Assembly: GCF_005938625.1 (NCBI RefSeq)
Contig: NZ_VCNJ01000018.1
Location: forward strand, 27,466-91,465
DNA from: Pseudomonas fluorescens
GTDB taxonomy: Bacteria > Pseudomonadota > Gammaproteobacteria > Pseudomonadales > Pseudomonadaceae
DNA length: 64,000 nucleotides
Reading direction: 5' to 3'
This document shows, one piece after another, positions 20,101 to 31,071 of the stretch. Position 1 is the stretch's first letter. The number at the start of each line of letters is the position of its first letter. Under the pieces are notes generated by a model, which was given only the letters and a program-made list of their open reading frames with translations, ran no database searches and was not told the origin of the DNA. The position numbers and the translations under genes were made by a program.

Positions 20101-22727
20101 GACTTCGCCTTCGGTTTACGTGCCCCGCCGCTTTTGGCTGGAGCCGAACCCGCTTTTGGCGGGCCTTTACGGTGTTTGCTCGGTTTCGCTGGCTTGCCGC
20201 CGGAGGCCTTTTCAGGCGCCGACCGTCCAGTCTTTCCCCCGGACGCCGCTTTACCACCGTTTTTAGCGTCGGAAAGCAGAGCTTTCTTCATTTCACGGCT
20301 TTTGCGCAGCTCGGCGTTCTTCGCCACAGCGTCGCTTGGGCGATAGGCTTCGGCAGCCTTTTCTTTGGCCGGACGACGACCAGCGGTTTTCGCTGGAGCC
20401 GCTTCGGCTTTTTCCTTCGCGGCGGGCGCGGCAGTTTCAGCACCACGCTTTTTGCGACCGATCGGCGCGCTGATGGTTTTTTCGGCCATCTCGAAGTCGA
20501 TCTTGCGTTCGTCGAGGTCAACGCGCATCACGCGCACTTCAACGGTATCCCCAAGACGGAAGCTGCGACCGGTGCGCTCGCCCGCCAGACGGTGATGCAC
20601 AGGATCGAAGTGGTAGTAATCGCCCGGCAGCGCGGTGACGTGCACCAGGCCTTCGACATAGATATCGGTCAGTTCGACGAACAGACCAAAACCGGTCACT
20701 GCGGTGATCACGCCCGGGAACGATTCGCCTACGCGATCCTTCATGAACTCGCACTTGAGCCAGTTCACAACGTCGCGGGTCGCTTCGTCGGCACGGCGCT
20801 CGCTCATCGAGCACTGCTCGCCGAGCTGCTCCAGCGCCGCTTCGTCGTACGGATAGATGCGCGCCTTCGGAATGGTCATCGCACCGGCACGACGAACGTG
20901 CGGGGTGTCCTGTTTCGAATGGATCACGCTGCGGATTGCTCGGTGGGTGAGCAAATCCGGGTAACGACGGATCGGCGAAGTGAAGTGGGTATAGGCTTCG
21001 TAATTCAGGCCGAAGTGGCCCTGATTGTCGGCGCTGTACACTGCTTGACTCAGCGAACGCAGCATCACAGTCTGGATCAGATGGAAATCCGGACGATCCT
21101 TGATGCTCGCCAGCAATGCCTGGTAGTCCTTCGGCGACGGGCCGTCCTTGCCTTTGTGCAGGGACAGACCGAGTTCGCCAAGGAACGCACGCAGCTTTTC
21201 CAGACGCTCCGGTGGCGGACCATCGTGAACGCGGTACAGCGCAGGAATTTCGTGTTTCTTGAGGAATTCGGCGGTGGCCACGTTGGCCGCCAGCATGCAT
21301 TCTTCGATCAGCTTGTGCGCATCGTTACGGGTGGTCGGACGGATTTCGGCAATCTTGCGCTCGGTACCGAAGATGATTCGGGTTTCCTGCGTTTCGAAAT
21401 CGATCGCGCCACGGACGTGACGAGCCGCCAGCAGCACCTTGTACAGCGCATAAAGCTGTTTGAGGTGCGGCAGAACGTCGTTGTACTCACCGCGAAGCTG
21501 ACGCGCCTCGGTGATTTTCGGCGTTTCCAGCATCGCGCTGACTTTGTTGTACGTCAGACGAGCGTGGGAATGGATCACCGCTTCATAGAAGCAGTAGTCG
21601 GTCATTTCGCCGGACTTGGAGATGGTCATCTCGCAAACCATGGCCAGACGATCGACGTGCGGATTCAGCGAGCACAGGCCGTTGGACAGCTGCTCAGGCA
21701 GCATCGGCACGACGCGCTCGGGGAAATACACCGAGTTGCCACGCACTTGCGCTTCATTGTCCAGCGCCGAGCCAATCTTCACGTAACTGGAAACGTCGGC
21801 AATCGCCACGTACAACTTCCAGCCGCCAGAGAACAGGCGCAGCTTGCCCGGTTTGGCTTCGCAATAAACAGCATCGTCGAAGTCGCGGGCATCTTCGCCG
21901 TCGATGGTGACGAACGGCAGATGGCGCAGGTCGACACGCTTCTCTTTGTCTTTTTCTTCGACTTCCGGCTTGAGCTTGGCGGCTTCTTTCAGAACGGCTT
22001 CAGGCCAGACGTGCGGGATATCGTAGGTGCGCAGGGCAACGTCGATCTCCATGCCCGGCGCCATGTAATTGCCGACCACTTCAACCACATCGCCTTGCGG
22101 CTGGAAGCGCGGCGTCGGCCAGTGGGTGATTTTCACCTCGACGAACTGACCAATCTGCGCGTTGGCGTTGCGGCCCGGGGTGACCAGCACTTCTTGTTGA
22201 ATCTTCGGGTTGTCCGCGACGACGAAACCGATGCCGCCTTCTTCAAAGTAGCGGCCGACGATGGTTTCGTGAGCACGCGATACCACTTCGACGATCACGC
22301 CTTCGCGGCGACCACGACGGTCGAGACCGGAGACGCGCGCCAACGCACGATCACCATCGAACACCAGACGCATTTGCGCCGGGCTCATGAACAGGTCGTC
22401 GCTGCCGTCGTCCGGGACGAGGAAGCCGAAACCATCACGGTGACCGCTGATGCGGCCGAGGATCAGGTCGAGCTTGTCTACCGGCGCGTAAGTGCCACGG
22501 CGGGTGTAGATCAGTTGAGCGTCGCGCTCCATGGCGCGCAGGCGGCGGCGCAGGGCTTCGATCTGGTCTTCTGTGGTCAGACCAAACTCTTCGACCAACT
22601 GCTCGCGGGCAGCAGGCGAACCCCGATCGGCGAGGTGCGCCAGGATCAGTTCGCGGCTAGGAATAGGGTTTTCGTATTTTTCCGCTTCACGAGCGGCCTC
22701 GGGATCGAGGGACTGCCAATCGGCCAT
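20097..22727 (-). CDS. rnr: Ribonuclease R
   Basis: 876 residues. Processive 3'-5' exoribonuclease that degrades structured RNA. N-terminal helix-turn-helix and cold-shock domains come first (GTYAPVDKLDLILGRISGH, FLVPDDGSDDLF), then the RNB catalytic domain with the acidic cluster DGEDARDFDDAV, then an S1 domain (FPGVITAVTGFGLFVELTD). The tail of about 130 residues is rich in Lys, Ala and Pro, as in other RNase R proteins. First gene of the rnr-rlmB pair. Its promoter should lie in the 225-nt gap to the first tRNA-Leu, on the - strand. Confidence 0.97.
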   Translation of the reverse strand: MADWQSLDPEAAREAEKYENPIPSRELILAHLADRGSPAAREQLVEEFGLTTEDQIEALRRRLRAMERDAQLIYTRRGTYAPVDKLDLILGRISGHRDGFGFLVPDDGSDDLFMSPAQMRLVFDGDRALARVSGLDRRGRREGVIVEVVSRAHETIVGRYFEEGGIGFVVADNPKIQQEVLVTPGRNANAQIGQFVEVKITHWPTPRFQPQGDVVEVVGNYMAPGMEIDVALRTYDIPHVWPEAVLKEAAKLKPEVEEKDKEKRVDLRHLPFVTIDGEDARDFDDAVYCEAKPGKLRLFSGGWKLYVAIADVSSYVKIGSALDNEAQVRGNSVYFPERVVPMLPEQLSNGLCSLNPHVDRLAMVCEMTISKSGEMTDYCFYEAVIHSHARLTYNKVSAMLETPKITEARQLRGEYNDVLPHLKQLYALYKVLLAARHVRGAIDFETQETRIIFGTERKIAEIRPTTRNDAHKLIEECMLAANVATAEFLKKHEIPALYRVHDGPPPERLEKLRAFLGELGLSLHKGKDGPSPKDYQALLASIKDRPDFHLIQTVMLRSLSQAVYSADNQGHFGLNYEAYTHFTSPIRRYPDLLTHRAIRSVIHSKQDTPHVRRAGAMTIPKARIYPYDEAALEQLGEQCSMSERRADEATRDVVNWLKCEFMKDRVGESFPGVITAVTGFGLFVELTDIYVEGLVHVTALPGDYYHFDPVHHRLAGERTGRSFRLGDTVEVRVMRVDLDERKIDFEMAEKTISAPIGRKKRGAETAAPAAKEKAEAAPAKTAGRRPAKEKAAEAYRPSDAVAKNAELRKSREMKKALLSDAKNGGKAASGGKTGRSAPEKASGGKPAKPSKHRKGPPKAGSAPAKSGGARKPKAKS

Positions 22728-22888
22728 TAGAGAGTTTTCACCTTGTCTATATGCGGGTTAGTTTGGCATAGGCGCCATGAAACGGGAAATTTCCGACTCT
22801 ATAAGGCGCAACTGAGGGCTTGTATCGACGCTCAGAAGCTGTTTTGAACACCGCTGGTAAAAAAAATCATATTTTTTGCTGACAGGGG

Positions 22889-22917
22889 TTTACAGTTAAA
22901 AAGACGCTCCGTATAGT
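22889..22917 (+). promoter_or_regulatory. Promoter of tRNA-Leu copy 1
   Basis: -35 TTTACA (22889-22894), 17-nt spacer, -10 TATAGT (22912-22917), then a GC-rich discriminator (GCGCGCC) typical of stable-RNA promoters under stringent control. The tRNA starts 35 nt after the -10. Confidence 0.8.
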
Positions 22918-22952
22918 GCGCGCCATCGACGACGCACAGCGTTGCCGATACT

Positions 22953-23039
22953 GCCCAGATGGTGAAATTGGTAGACACGCCAGCTTCAGGTGCTGGTGAC
23001 CTTACGGTCGTGGAAGTTCGAGTCTTCTTCTGGGCACCA
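22953..23039 (+). tRNA. tRNA-Leu (CAG), copy 1
   Basis: 87 nt including an encoded CCA. Acceptor stem GCCCAGA / TCTGGGC; D arm GGTGAAATTGGTAGAC; anticodon stem CCAGC / GCTGG with loop TTCAGGT, anticodon CAG; a long variable arm of class II type; T arm GTTCGAGTC. It reads CUG codons, the dominant Leu codon in this genome. Confidence 0.97.
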
Positions 23040-23080
23040 ATTTCGAGCTTGAGACTAGATCAGTTTCAAGGCTCACACAA

Positions 23081-23103
23081 AAACCCGCGAAAGCGGGTTT
23101 TTT
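23081..23103 (+). terminator. Terminator after tRNA-Leu copy 1
   Basis: Stem AAACCCGC / GCGGGTTT with GAAA loop followed by TTT, about 40 nt past the tRNA. Confidence 0.85.
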
Positions 23104-23156
23104 GCATTCTAAGCCCGGGTTTTCTTAAAACTGATTTATTAAAATTAAATCAGGGG

Positions 23157-23185
23157 TTTACAGATCAAAACGCGCTCCGTATAGT
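23157..23185 (+). promoter_or_regulatory. Promoter of tRNA-Leu copy 2
   Basis: -35 TTTACA (23157-23162), 17-nt spacer, -10 TATAGT (23180-23185). The core elements are the same as for copy 1; the spacers differ at several positions. Confidence 0.8.
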
Positions 23186-23220
23186 GCGCCACATCAACAG
23201 CGGCAACGCTCGCGATGATT

Positions 23221-23307
23221 GCCCAGATGGTGAAATTGGTAGACACGCCAGCTTCAGGTGCTGGTGACCTTACGGTCGTGGAAGTTCGAGTCTTCTTCTG
23301 GGCACCA
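23221..23307 (+). tRNA. tRNA-Leu (CAG), copy 2
   Basis: Identical over all 87 nt to copy 1, including CCA. It has its own promoter and terminator, so the two are separate transcription units made by a tandem duplication of about 268 nt period. Confidence 0.97.
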
Positions 23308-23340
23308 ATTCAAATTCAAGGTTACGATCTTGAATTTCAC

Positions 23341-23364
23341 AAAAACCCGCGAAAGCGGGTTTTT
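23341..23364 (+). terminator. Terminator after tRNA-Leu copy 2
   Basis: Stem AAAAACCCGC / GCGGGTTTTT with GAAA loop; same hairpin as after copy 1. Confidence 0.85.
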
Positions 23365-23436
23365 GCGTTTCTGGCTTTCAGAAATCCATCACTACGCCTA
23401 TCAAAACGCCAACTCCACCGCAAGGCGCACTTGAGA

Positions 23437-23458
23437 AACAATATCGTTTATCATTGTT
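23437..23458 (+). promoter_or_regulatory. Possible Fur box upstream of the iron transporter
   Basis: An inverted repeat, AACAAT / ATTGTT, with a 10-nt AT-rich centre (ATCGTTTATC). It loosely fits the Fur box, and the adjacent genes encode a ferric-iron transporter. It lies about 40 nt before the fbpA-like start. Confidence 0.4.
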
Positions 23459-23495
23459 GCAAGTTTTTGCAATGCGACAGTGAGGAACCCCGCGA

Positions 23496-24506
23496 ATGAC
23501 GTTTCGAAATACCCTGCGCCGAGGCCTGACCTTCACCCTCCTCGGCCTGGCGCTCGCCACTCCCCTCACCCAGGCTGCCGATACGGTTTCCCTGACTCTC
23601 TATAACGGCCAGCATAAAGAAGTCGGCGACGCGATCGCCAAAGCCTTCGAAGCCAAGACCGGCATTCACGTCAACGTGCGCAAAGGCAGCAGCAATCAAC
23701 TCGCCAGCCAGATCATCGAAGAAGGCGACCGCTCCCCCGCCGACGTGATCTACACCGAGGAGTCGCCACCGCTGAACAATCTCGGCGAACTGGGCCTGCT
23801 GGCCAAGACCGACGACGCCACCCTCGCCGTTTTGCCAGAAAAATATGTCGCTGGTAACGGCACGTGGATCGGCGTGACGGCGCGCGTTCGTGTGGTCGCC
23901 TACAACCCGAAACTGGTCGATGAAAAAGACCTGCCGAAATCGGTCATGGAATTCTCCGATCCACAATGGCAAGGCAAAGTCGGTTTCGTACCGACCAGCG
24001 GCGCGTTCCAGGAGCAGGCTGTGGCGATCATCAAGCTGCACGGTCGCGATGCCGCCGAAGAATGGCTCACCGGCCTGCGCGCATTCGGTAAAACCTACAG
24101 CAACAACATGGTCGCCCTCAAAGCCGTGGAAAACGGCGAAGTCGCCACCGTGCTGGTGAACAACTATTACTGGTTCGCCCTGCAGCGCGAGAAAGGCAAA
24201 CTGGATTCAAAACTGCATTACTTCACCGGCGGCGACGTCGGCGGCTTGATCACTGTATCGAGCGCGGCCGTGCTGAAATCCAGCAAACATCCCAAAGAAG
24301 CCCAGCAATTCCTCGCCTATATGGCCAGCGAAGAAGGTCAGCGCGTGATCACTCAGACCACCGCCGAGTATCCACTGCACAAAGGCATGGAATCGGATCG
24401 CGGGCTCAAGCCGTTCAGCGAACTGGAAGCGCCGAACGTCACTCCGGCCGATCTGGGCAATGCCGAAGAAGCGCTGGAACTGGAACGCGAAGTTGGCTTG
24501 AACTGA
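23496..24506 (+). CDS. Iron(III) ABC transporter, periplasmic substrate-binding protein (FbpA/FutA type)
   Basis: 336 residues. A signal peptide (residues 1-27, hydrophobic LLGLALATPLTQA, then a cut after ALA-type TQA) exports it to the periplasm. The mature protein starts DTVSLTLYNGQHKEVGDAIA and has the extracellular solute-binding fold. Asn223-Tyr224-Tyr225 (NNYYW) is the adjacent-tyrosine motif that binds ferric iron in FbpA-type proteins. The ribosome-binding site is GAGGAA. Its stop overlaps the permease start by one base (TGATG). Exact substrate (free ferric iron or a chelate) cannot be read from sequence. Confidence 0.9.
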   Translation: MTFRNTLRRGLTFTLLGLALATPLTQAADTVSLTLYNGQHKEVGDAIAKAFEAKTGIHVNVRKGSSNQLASQIIEEGDRSPADVIYTEESPPLNNLGELGLLAKTDDATLAVLPEKYVAGNGTWIGVTARVRVVAYNPKLVDEKDLPKSVMEFSDPQWQGKVGFVPTSGAFQEQAVAIIKLHGRDAAEEWLTGLRAFGKTYSNNMVALKAVENGEVATVLVNNYYWFALQREKGKLDSKLHYFTGGDVGGLITVSSAAVLKSSKHPKEAQQFLAYMASEEGQRVITQTTAEYPLHKGMESDRGLKPFSELEAPNVTPADLGNAEEALELEREVGLN

Positions 24507-26071
24507 TGACCGCATCGTTATCCGCCCCCGCCGCGCGCGGGGGTTACGTACCAAAGCGCAAGCGGCCATCGATCTGGCTAGTAATGCCGGTGTTGCTGCT
24601 GGTAGTACTGAGCTTGCTGCCGCTGGCCTACGTCGGGCTCAAAGCCTGGCAGGCCGGCTGGGCCGAGGCGCTGCATTTGCTGTGGCGCCCGTATGTATTC
24701 GGTCTGCTGCGCAACACCTTGGCATTGATGGTGGGCGTGACGATCACCTGCGGCGTGATCGGCCTGTCGCTGGCATGGCTGTTGGAACGCAGCAATTTGC
24801 CAGGGCGGCGCCTGTGGGGTGTGATTCTGTGCCTGCCGTTCGCGGTGCCGGCGTTTGTCAGCAGCTTCACCTGGGTTTCGTTGAGCGCGCAGTTCGAAGG
24901 GCTTGGCGGGGCGATTCTGGTGATGAGCCTGTCGAAGTACCCGCTGATTTTCCTGCCGGTGGCGGCGACGCTGCGCAATCTCGATCCCTCTCTTGAAGAA
25001 TCGGCCCGCACCCTCGGGCAGAATCGCTGGGGCGTGTTTTTTCGGGTCACCCTGCCGCTGCTCTGGCCTTCACTACTGGCGGGTTCTTTGCTGATCGCCC
25101 TGCACATGCTGGTGGAGTTCGGCGCTCTGTCGATCATCGGCCTGCAAACCTTCACCACGGCGATCTATCAGCAATTCGAACTGGAGTTCAGCAACGCCAA
25201 CGCGGCGATGCTGTCGGCCGTGCTGCTGGCGCTGTGTCTTGTGTTGCTGTGGCTGGAGTTGCGCGTACGCGGCAAGGGTCGGCATGTGCGCACCGGGCAA
25301 GGCGCCGCGCGCCAGGCTGAACAGGTTCGACTAGGGCCATGGGCCACGGTCGGTCAGTTGTATTGCCTGATGCTGGCGGTTGTCGGCAGCGGCATTCCCC
25401 TGGGAATGCTGGCGTATTGGCTCGCGGTCGGTTCGTCGGCGGCTTTTCCGGTGGCCGCGATTACTGAAGCTTTGCTCTCGTCTTTGGCGCTTTCGCTAGG
25501 CGGCGCGGCGTTGTGCCTGGTGCTGGCCGTGCCGGTCGGCTTGCTGGTGGTACGTTACAAAGGCCAACTGGCGATTTGGGCCGAGCGCTTGCCGTATCTG
25601 CTGCATGCCCTGCCAGGATTGGTCATTGCGTTGACGCTGGTGTATTTCGCCCTGCATTACGTGCCGGCGCTGTACCAGACTTCGGGATTGCTGCTGATCG
25701 CTTATGCGTTGTTGTTTTTGCCGCTGGCGCAGGCACCGATTCGCACAGCGCTGAACAAGGCTGCGCCGCAACTGGAAGAGGCTGCGCGCACGCTGGGGGC
25801 TTCGTCGTTCACGGCGTTTTGTCGGGTGACGTTGCCGATTATCTTTCCGGCATTGGGCGCGGCGTTTGCGCTGGTGTTTCTCGATGCGATGAAGGAATTG
25901 ACGGCGACGTTGCTGTTGAGTCCGACCGGGCTTAACACGTTGGCGACCGAGGTATGGGCGCATACCGCGAATGTCGAGTTTGCGGCGGCGGCGCCTTATG
26001 CGGCGTTGTTGATTTTGGTATCGGGATTGCCGGTTTATCTGCTAACGACGCGGATGTATCTGAGCCGCTAA
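24506..26071 (+). CDS. Iron(III) ABC transporter, fused permease (FbpB type)
   Basis: 521 residues, about 12 membrane segments in two homologous halves. Each half has the EAA loop that docks the ATPase: EESARTLGQNRWGVFFRVTL and EEAARTLGASSFTAFCRVTL. This is the FbpB/SfuB arrangement. Start coupled to the binding-protein stop (TGATG). No ATP-binding subunit follows: the next feature is a palindromic repeat and an oppositely directed chemoreceptor, so the ATPase must be encoded elsewhere or shared. Confidence 0.92.
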   Translation: MTASLSAPAARGGYVPKRKRPSIWLVMPVLLLVVLSLLPLAYVGLKAWQAGWAEALHLLWRPYVFGLLRNTLALMVGVTITCGVIGLSLAWLLERSNLPGRRLWGVILCLPFAVPAFVSSFTWVSLSAQFEGLGGAILVMSLSKYPLIFLPVAATLRNLDPSLEESARTLGQNRWGVFFRVTLPLLWPSLLAGSLLIALHMLVEFGALSIIGLQTFTTAIYQQFELEFSNANAAMLSAVLLALCLVLLWLELRVRGKGRHVRTGQGAARQAEQVRLGPWATVGQLYCLMLAVVGSGIPLGMLAYWLAVGSSAAFPVAAITEALLSSLALSLGGAALCLVLAVPVGLLVVRYKGQLAIWAERLPYLLHALPGLVIALTLVYFALHYVPALYQTSGLLLIAYALLFLPLAQAPIRTALNKAAPQLEEAARTLGASSFTAFCRVTLPIIFPALGAAFALVFLDAMKELTATLLLSPTGLNTLATEVWAHTANVEFAAAAPYAALLILVSGLPVYLLTTRMYLSR

Positions 26072-26147
26072 AAGATCGCAGCCTGCGGCAGCTCCTACAT
26101 GGGATTTCGCGTTTCAATGTAGGAGCTGCCGCAGGCTGCGATCTTTT
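26070..26147. repeat. Palindromic repeat with 31-bp perfect arms (GCAGGCTGCGATC type)
   Basis: Arms 26070-26100 and 26117-26147 are perfect reverse complements with a 16-nt loop. The arm sequence (AAAAGATCGCAGCCTGCGGC...) is a common fluorescens-group REP. It starts inside the permease stop codon and ends 4 nt before the chemoreceptor stop, so it probably also terminates both convergent genes. Confidence 0.85.
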
Positions 26148-26151
26148 GATC

Positions 26152-28086
26152 TTAAGCCCTGAACTGTCCCAGGCTTGCCTTCAGTTGCGCCGCCAGACCA
26201 TCCAGCACCTTGCCACTGGCCGTGGTTTCCACCACCGCCTGCGCCGCTTTCTCGGCCTGCGCATGAATCGTTTCGACCCGCCCACGCACAGCCTGCGCGC
26301 CCTGCGCCTGATGCGCCGCAGCCTGGGTCGCTAGACCAATCGCCGCATGCACCTGCTCAACCGAAGCCTGCACCGATTGCTGCAACCGCGCGCTGTCGCG
26401 CAACACCAGCAAGCCTTCGCTGGCCTGACGCCCGGCCTGACCGATCGCCTCGACCGCTTCACGCGCGCCCTGCTGCAACGCGACGATGTGCGCTTGAATA
26501 TCGCCAGTAGAGCTTTGCGTTTTGCTGGCCAACGCCCGCACTTCGTCGGCCACCACCGCAAACCCGCGCCCGGTCTCACCGGCACGTGCCGCTTCGATGG
26601 CCGCGTTGAGCGCCAGCAGGTTGGTCTGCTCGGCAATCCCGTGAATCACCGTCAGCACCACTTCAATCTGCTCGCTCTGCTGCGCCAGCCGCTCGATGAC
26701 TTTTGCCCCGGTATCTACCTGTCCGGCCAGCGCTTCGATCAGGCTGCCGACCTTGGCAGAGGTGCGGGTGTTTTCGTCAGTCGCCTGACGAATATCCACC
26801 ACCTGCTTCAACGCAGCCTGCATTGCATGGCTTTCCGACTGCGCCTCATCAGCCATTTGCGACAGCGCGCGCAGGCTTTCCGCCACTTCGTCACGCTGCA
26901 TCCCGGCCGCCGCATCCGCCCCGGCATTACGCAGGGTCATGGCACCAATCTCGACACCGGTACGCTGCGCGACATCGCCCGCCTCGCGCACGATCGGCTG
27001 CAACTTATCCACAAAGCGATTGACCGCTGAGGCCATGTCGCCGATTTCATCTTTGCTGTTGATCTGCACACGCTTGGTCAGATCGCCCTCGCCCGCCGCC
27101 AGATCATCCATCGCGGCATTGAGCATCTTCAGCCGATTGACTACGCGATGGCCGAGCACGACCGCGAGCAACAGCAGCACCCCGCAACCGACCAGCGCCA
27201 GGCCCATGCCGATCCGCCAACGCAGGGTTGCTGCCGCTTCCTGGACGGTATTGGCTGTATTAGCTTTCATCTCGACGGCCGTAGACTGCGCCGATTGCAG
27301 ACGCGCCTGCATGGCCTTGGCGCTGTCCGCTGCGGCGCCTTTGAGGCTATCGCCGACCAGTTGATCACTGCTCGCGATCAACGCCGAGAAGCGCTTGTCC
27401 AGTGCCGCCAGATCGGTTTCCACCGAGGCTGTGGACACACCCATCAGGACCTTGCCGATTTCTACGCCATTGGGATTGATCGAGGCTTCAAGGTAGTAAA
27501 CCGACGGATCGTTCTTGGCCGCATCCAGCACTTTATCCAGCGCACGCTCGCCTTGGCCCTTTTCCAGCAAGGCCTTGTTGATCGGGTTTTCGCGGTTGAG
27601 ATAACGGGTCAGGTGCTGACCGGTGGCATCGTCGTACACCACAAACAGCACGTTGGGATTGCGCTGGGCGCGCCGGGCGAACTCGGACAGGGTCGGAACG
27701 TCGCTGTCCCACATGGCGCGCGGTGCCACCGAGGCGAGCAATTGCGCCATGTCATTGGCTGAATCCTTCAGATCCTTTTCCAACGTCGCACGCAACTGCG
27801 CTTGCTCGTCTTTCAGTCGCGAAGACAGGCCGGCAGTCAGCCGCTGACGGGTACTGGCGGACAAGGCGTCCAGGCTTGAGGTGACTTCACGCCCGGCCTG
27901 CTCCAGCTCGCCGGAGAGTTTCTGACTGTCGGCACCAAGACGCACTGCCAAATCAGCTTCCAGCGCCGTGACGGTGCTCCGCGTCAGGGCAACCGCCACC
28001 AACACCTGCACCAAAAGGGCGATACCAAGGGTAACGAACACGGGCCGCAACAAACGGCTTTGTAACAGTGAGAGAACGGCCGACAC
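26152..28086 (-). CDS. Methyl-accepting chemotaxis protein
   Basis: 644 residues from a GTG at 28086, which has an AGAGGGA ribosome-binding site 6-7 nt upstream; in-frame ATGs at 28113 and 28182 are alternatives without a good site. Order: membrane segment near residues 12-35, periplasmic sensor (contains [14 protein letters not shown]), second membrane segment ([19 protein letters not shown]), HAMP ([26 protein letters not shown]), then the signalling domain with hairpin tip [20 protein letters not shown]. No C-terminal methyltransferase-binding pentapeptide is seen. Its ligand is unknown. Confidence 0.93.
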   Translation of the reverse strand: MSAVLSLLQSRLLRPVFVTLGIALLVQVLVAVALTRSTVTALEADLAVRLGADSQKLSGELEQAGREVTSSLDALSASTRQRLTAGLSSRLKDEQAQLRATLEKDLKDSANDMAQLLASVAPRAMWDSDVPTLSEFARRAQRNPNVLFVVYDDATGQHLTRYLNRENPINKALLEKGQGERALDKVLDAAKNDPSVYYLEASINPNGVEIGKVLMGVSTASVETDLAALDKRFSALIASSDQLVGDSLKGAAADSAKAMQARLQSAQSTAVEMKANTANTVQEAAATLRWRIGMGLALVGCGVLLLLAVVLGHRVVNRLKMLNAAMDDLAAGEGDLTKRVQINSKDEIGDMASAVNRFVDKLQPIVREAGDVAQRTGVEIGAMTLRNAGADAAAGMQRDEVAESLRALSQMADEAQSESHAMQAALKQVVDIRQATDENTRTSAKVGSLIEALAGQVDTGAKVIERLAQQSEQIEVVLTVIHGIAEQTNLLALNAAIEAARAGETGRGFAVVADEVRALASKTQSSTGDIQAHIVALQQGAREAVEAIGQAGRQASEGLLVLRDSARLQQSVQASVEQVHAAIGLATQAAAHQAQGAQAVRGRVETIHAQAEKAAQAVVETTASGKVLDGLAAQLKASLGQFRA

Positions 28087-28180
28087 TGTGAATCCCTCTA
28101 CTTCTGACGCCATTAATTTGATGGCACTCTTGTAGACAGATTCACAGCAAAGGTCATGCCGTCCAACAGGCATAAACGAC

Positions 28181-28204
28181 AAAGGCCCCGATTAAGGGGC
28201 CTTT
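28181..28204 (-). terminator. Terminator after purA
   Basis: Stem AAAGGCCCC / GGGGCCTTT with a 6-nt loop, 22 nt past the purA stop on the - strand. Confidence 0.75.
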
Positions 28205-28226
28205 GTGTTTTTACATCAACGACTTA

Positions 28227-29570
<1,344 letters not shown>

Positions 29571-30758
29571 TCAAGAAGCCAGTGGCGATACTTGCCAAAG
29601 CCCGTTCTGCTGAATCAATTGCCGGTCGCAGTCCGCATCACGGGCGGCGGCCAAAGGTTGTCCAGGCAACGCCTGAACGACACGCTGACCCTCACTGCGC
29701 AACTGGCAAACCTGCTGCCAGAGTGCCGCATCCGTACTGTCAGGCATCCAGATACCGCCAGACGGTAGCTCGATCTCAGCACGCCCCAGGGTCACCAGGG
29801 TTTTCAAATCGGTGGAAAAGCCAGTCGCCGGACGCGCACGACCAAAATCCGCGCCGATGTCGTCGTAGCGACCGCCCTGAGCGATGGATTGGCCAACGCC
29901 CGGTACGAACACCGCGAACACCACACCGGTGTGGTAGTGGTAGCCACGCAACTCGCCCAGATCGAAGTACAGCGGCAACTCCGGGAAGCGCGCCGACAGA
30001 CGCTCGGCGATCGCCAGCAAATCTTCAAGTGCCGCCAGCACCGGCGCCGGCGCATTGGCCAGACGCTCACGGGCAGCACTCAACACTTCACGGCCGCCGC
30101 ACAGATCGACCAGCGCGCGCAGCATGCCGGACAAGTCGGCCGGCAAGCCTTCGGTCAAGGTAATGACCTCGTCGATGGCCTTGCGTTGCAACGCATCGAA
30201 CAACTGTTGCTCGACTTCACCGGACAGACCGGCGGCACGCGCCAGACCACGGTAGATGCCGACATGACCGAGGTCCATGTGCACATCCGGCACATCGGCC
30301 AGTTGCAGCATGGCCAGCATCAGGCTGATCACTTCAACGTCGCTGCTCGGGCTGGCGTCGCCGTACAACTCGGCGCCCAACTGGATCGGGCTGCGCGAGG
30401 ACGACAATGCACGCGGCTGGGCATGCAGCACGCTGCCGGCGTAGCACAGACGGCTCGGGCCTTCGCGACGCAGGGTATGCGCATCGATGCGCGCCACTTG
30501 CGGCGTGATGTCGGCACGGAAACCCATCTGCCGGCCCGATTGCGGGTCGATGACCTTGAAGGTACGCAGATCCAGATCCTGGCCCGCGCCGGTCAGCAGG
30601 GATTCCAGGTACTCGATATGGGGAGTCACGACAAACTCGTAACCCCAGCTCTGGAACAGATCCAACACCTGACGACGCGCGACTTCAATGCGCGCCGCTT
30701 CCGGTGGCAGTACTTCTTCGATGCCATCTGGCAGCAGCCAGCGGTCTACCGTTGCCAT
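29571..30758 (-). CDS. hisZ: ATP phosphoribosyltransferase regulatory subunit HisZ
   Basis: 395 residues. A class II histidyl-tRNA-synthetase-like protein without aminoacylation activity that pairs with short-form HisG to start histidine synthesis. Visible: [42 protein letters not shown], and [15 protein letters not shown] near the C-terminus. The start is the ATG at 30758 ([12 protein letters not shown]) with an AGGGGAA site; the longest frame would add 26 unconserved residues. Followed by purA, as in other Pseudomonas. Confidence 0.95.
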   Translation of the reverse strand: MATVDRWLLPDGIEEVLPPEAARIEVARRQVLDLFQSWGYEFVVTPHIEYLESLLTGAGQDLDLRTFKVIDPQSGRQMGFRADITPQVARIDAHTLRREGPSRLCYAGSVLHAQPRALSSSRSPIQLGAELYGDASPSSDVEVISLMLAMLQLADVPDVHMDLGHVGIYRGLARAAGLSGEVEQQLFDALQRKAIDEVITLTEGLPADLSGMLRALVDLCGGREVLSAARERLANAPAPVLAALEDLLAIAERLSARFPELPLYFDLGELRGYHYHTGVVFAVFVPGVGQSIAQGGRYDDIGADFGRARPATGFSTDLKTLVTLGRAEIELPSGGIWMPDSTDAALWQQVCQLRSEGQRVVQALPGQPLAAARDADCDRQLIQQNGLWQVSPLAS

Positions 30759-30963
30759 TACGCCATTCCCCTTTGATCCGGGCGGCCAGCCTGCGGGCGA
30801 GCCTTGAGTGAAGCAGAAAATGACCGGCCCGTTCAAAACGCACGCGCATGAACGACGCGGCGAAAGGCCTGTTACCGGCTTCGCCCATCACTTTCCTCGA
30901 AAAACTCTCGGGCCATTCAACCCGATGCCTGCAACAAAAAACAGCAATCAAACGTGCAGACGC

Positions 30964-30986
30964 AAAAAAGCCGGGAATTTCCCGGC
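30964..30986 (-). terminator. Terminator after hflC
   Basis: GCCGGGAAATTCCCGGC followed by TTTTTT on the - strand. It separates the hfl cluster from hisZ. The rest of the 313-nt gap (30759-31071) holds a second GC-rich hairpin near 31025-31050 and no convincing gene. Confidence 0.85.
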
Positions 30987-31071
30987 TGCCGCATCATACA
31001 CACGTTTTCCCAAAGGATCACCCCGCCCGAGGTTTTAGCCGCCGGGCGGAATGATTCAGGTCAACGTCGTA

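Noticed and set aside
20172..22730. Open frame of 852 codons antisense to rnr
   Set aside because: Shadow frame; codon bias and conservation belong to rnr.
22959..23267. Open frame reading through the first tRNA-Leu into the second
   Set aside because: Chance frame over tRNA genes and a terminator; its ends repeat because the tRNAs repeat.
30759..31071. Small membrane protein gene (DUF2065) expected between hflC and hisZ from PAO1 order
   Set aside because: I read the gap on the - strand and found a terminator and hairpins but no hydrophobic frame of about 60 codons. From memory P. putida also lacks it, so the absence is not special.
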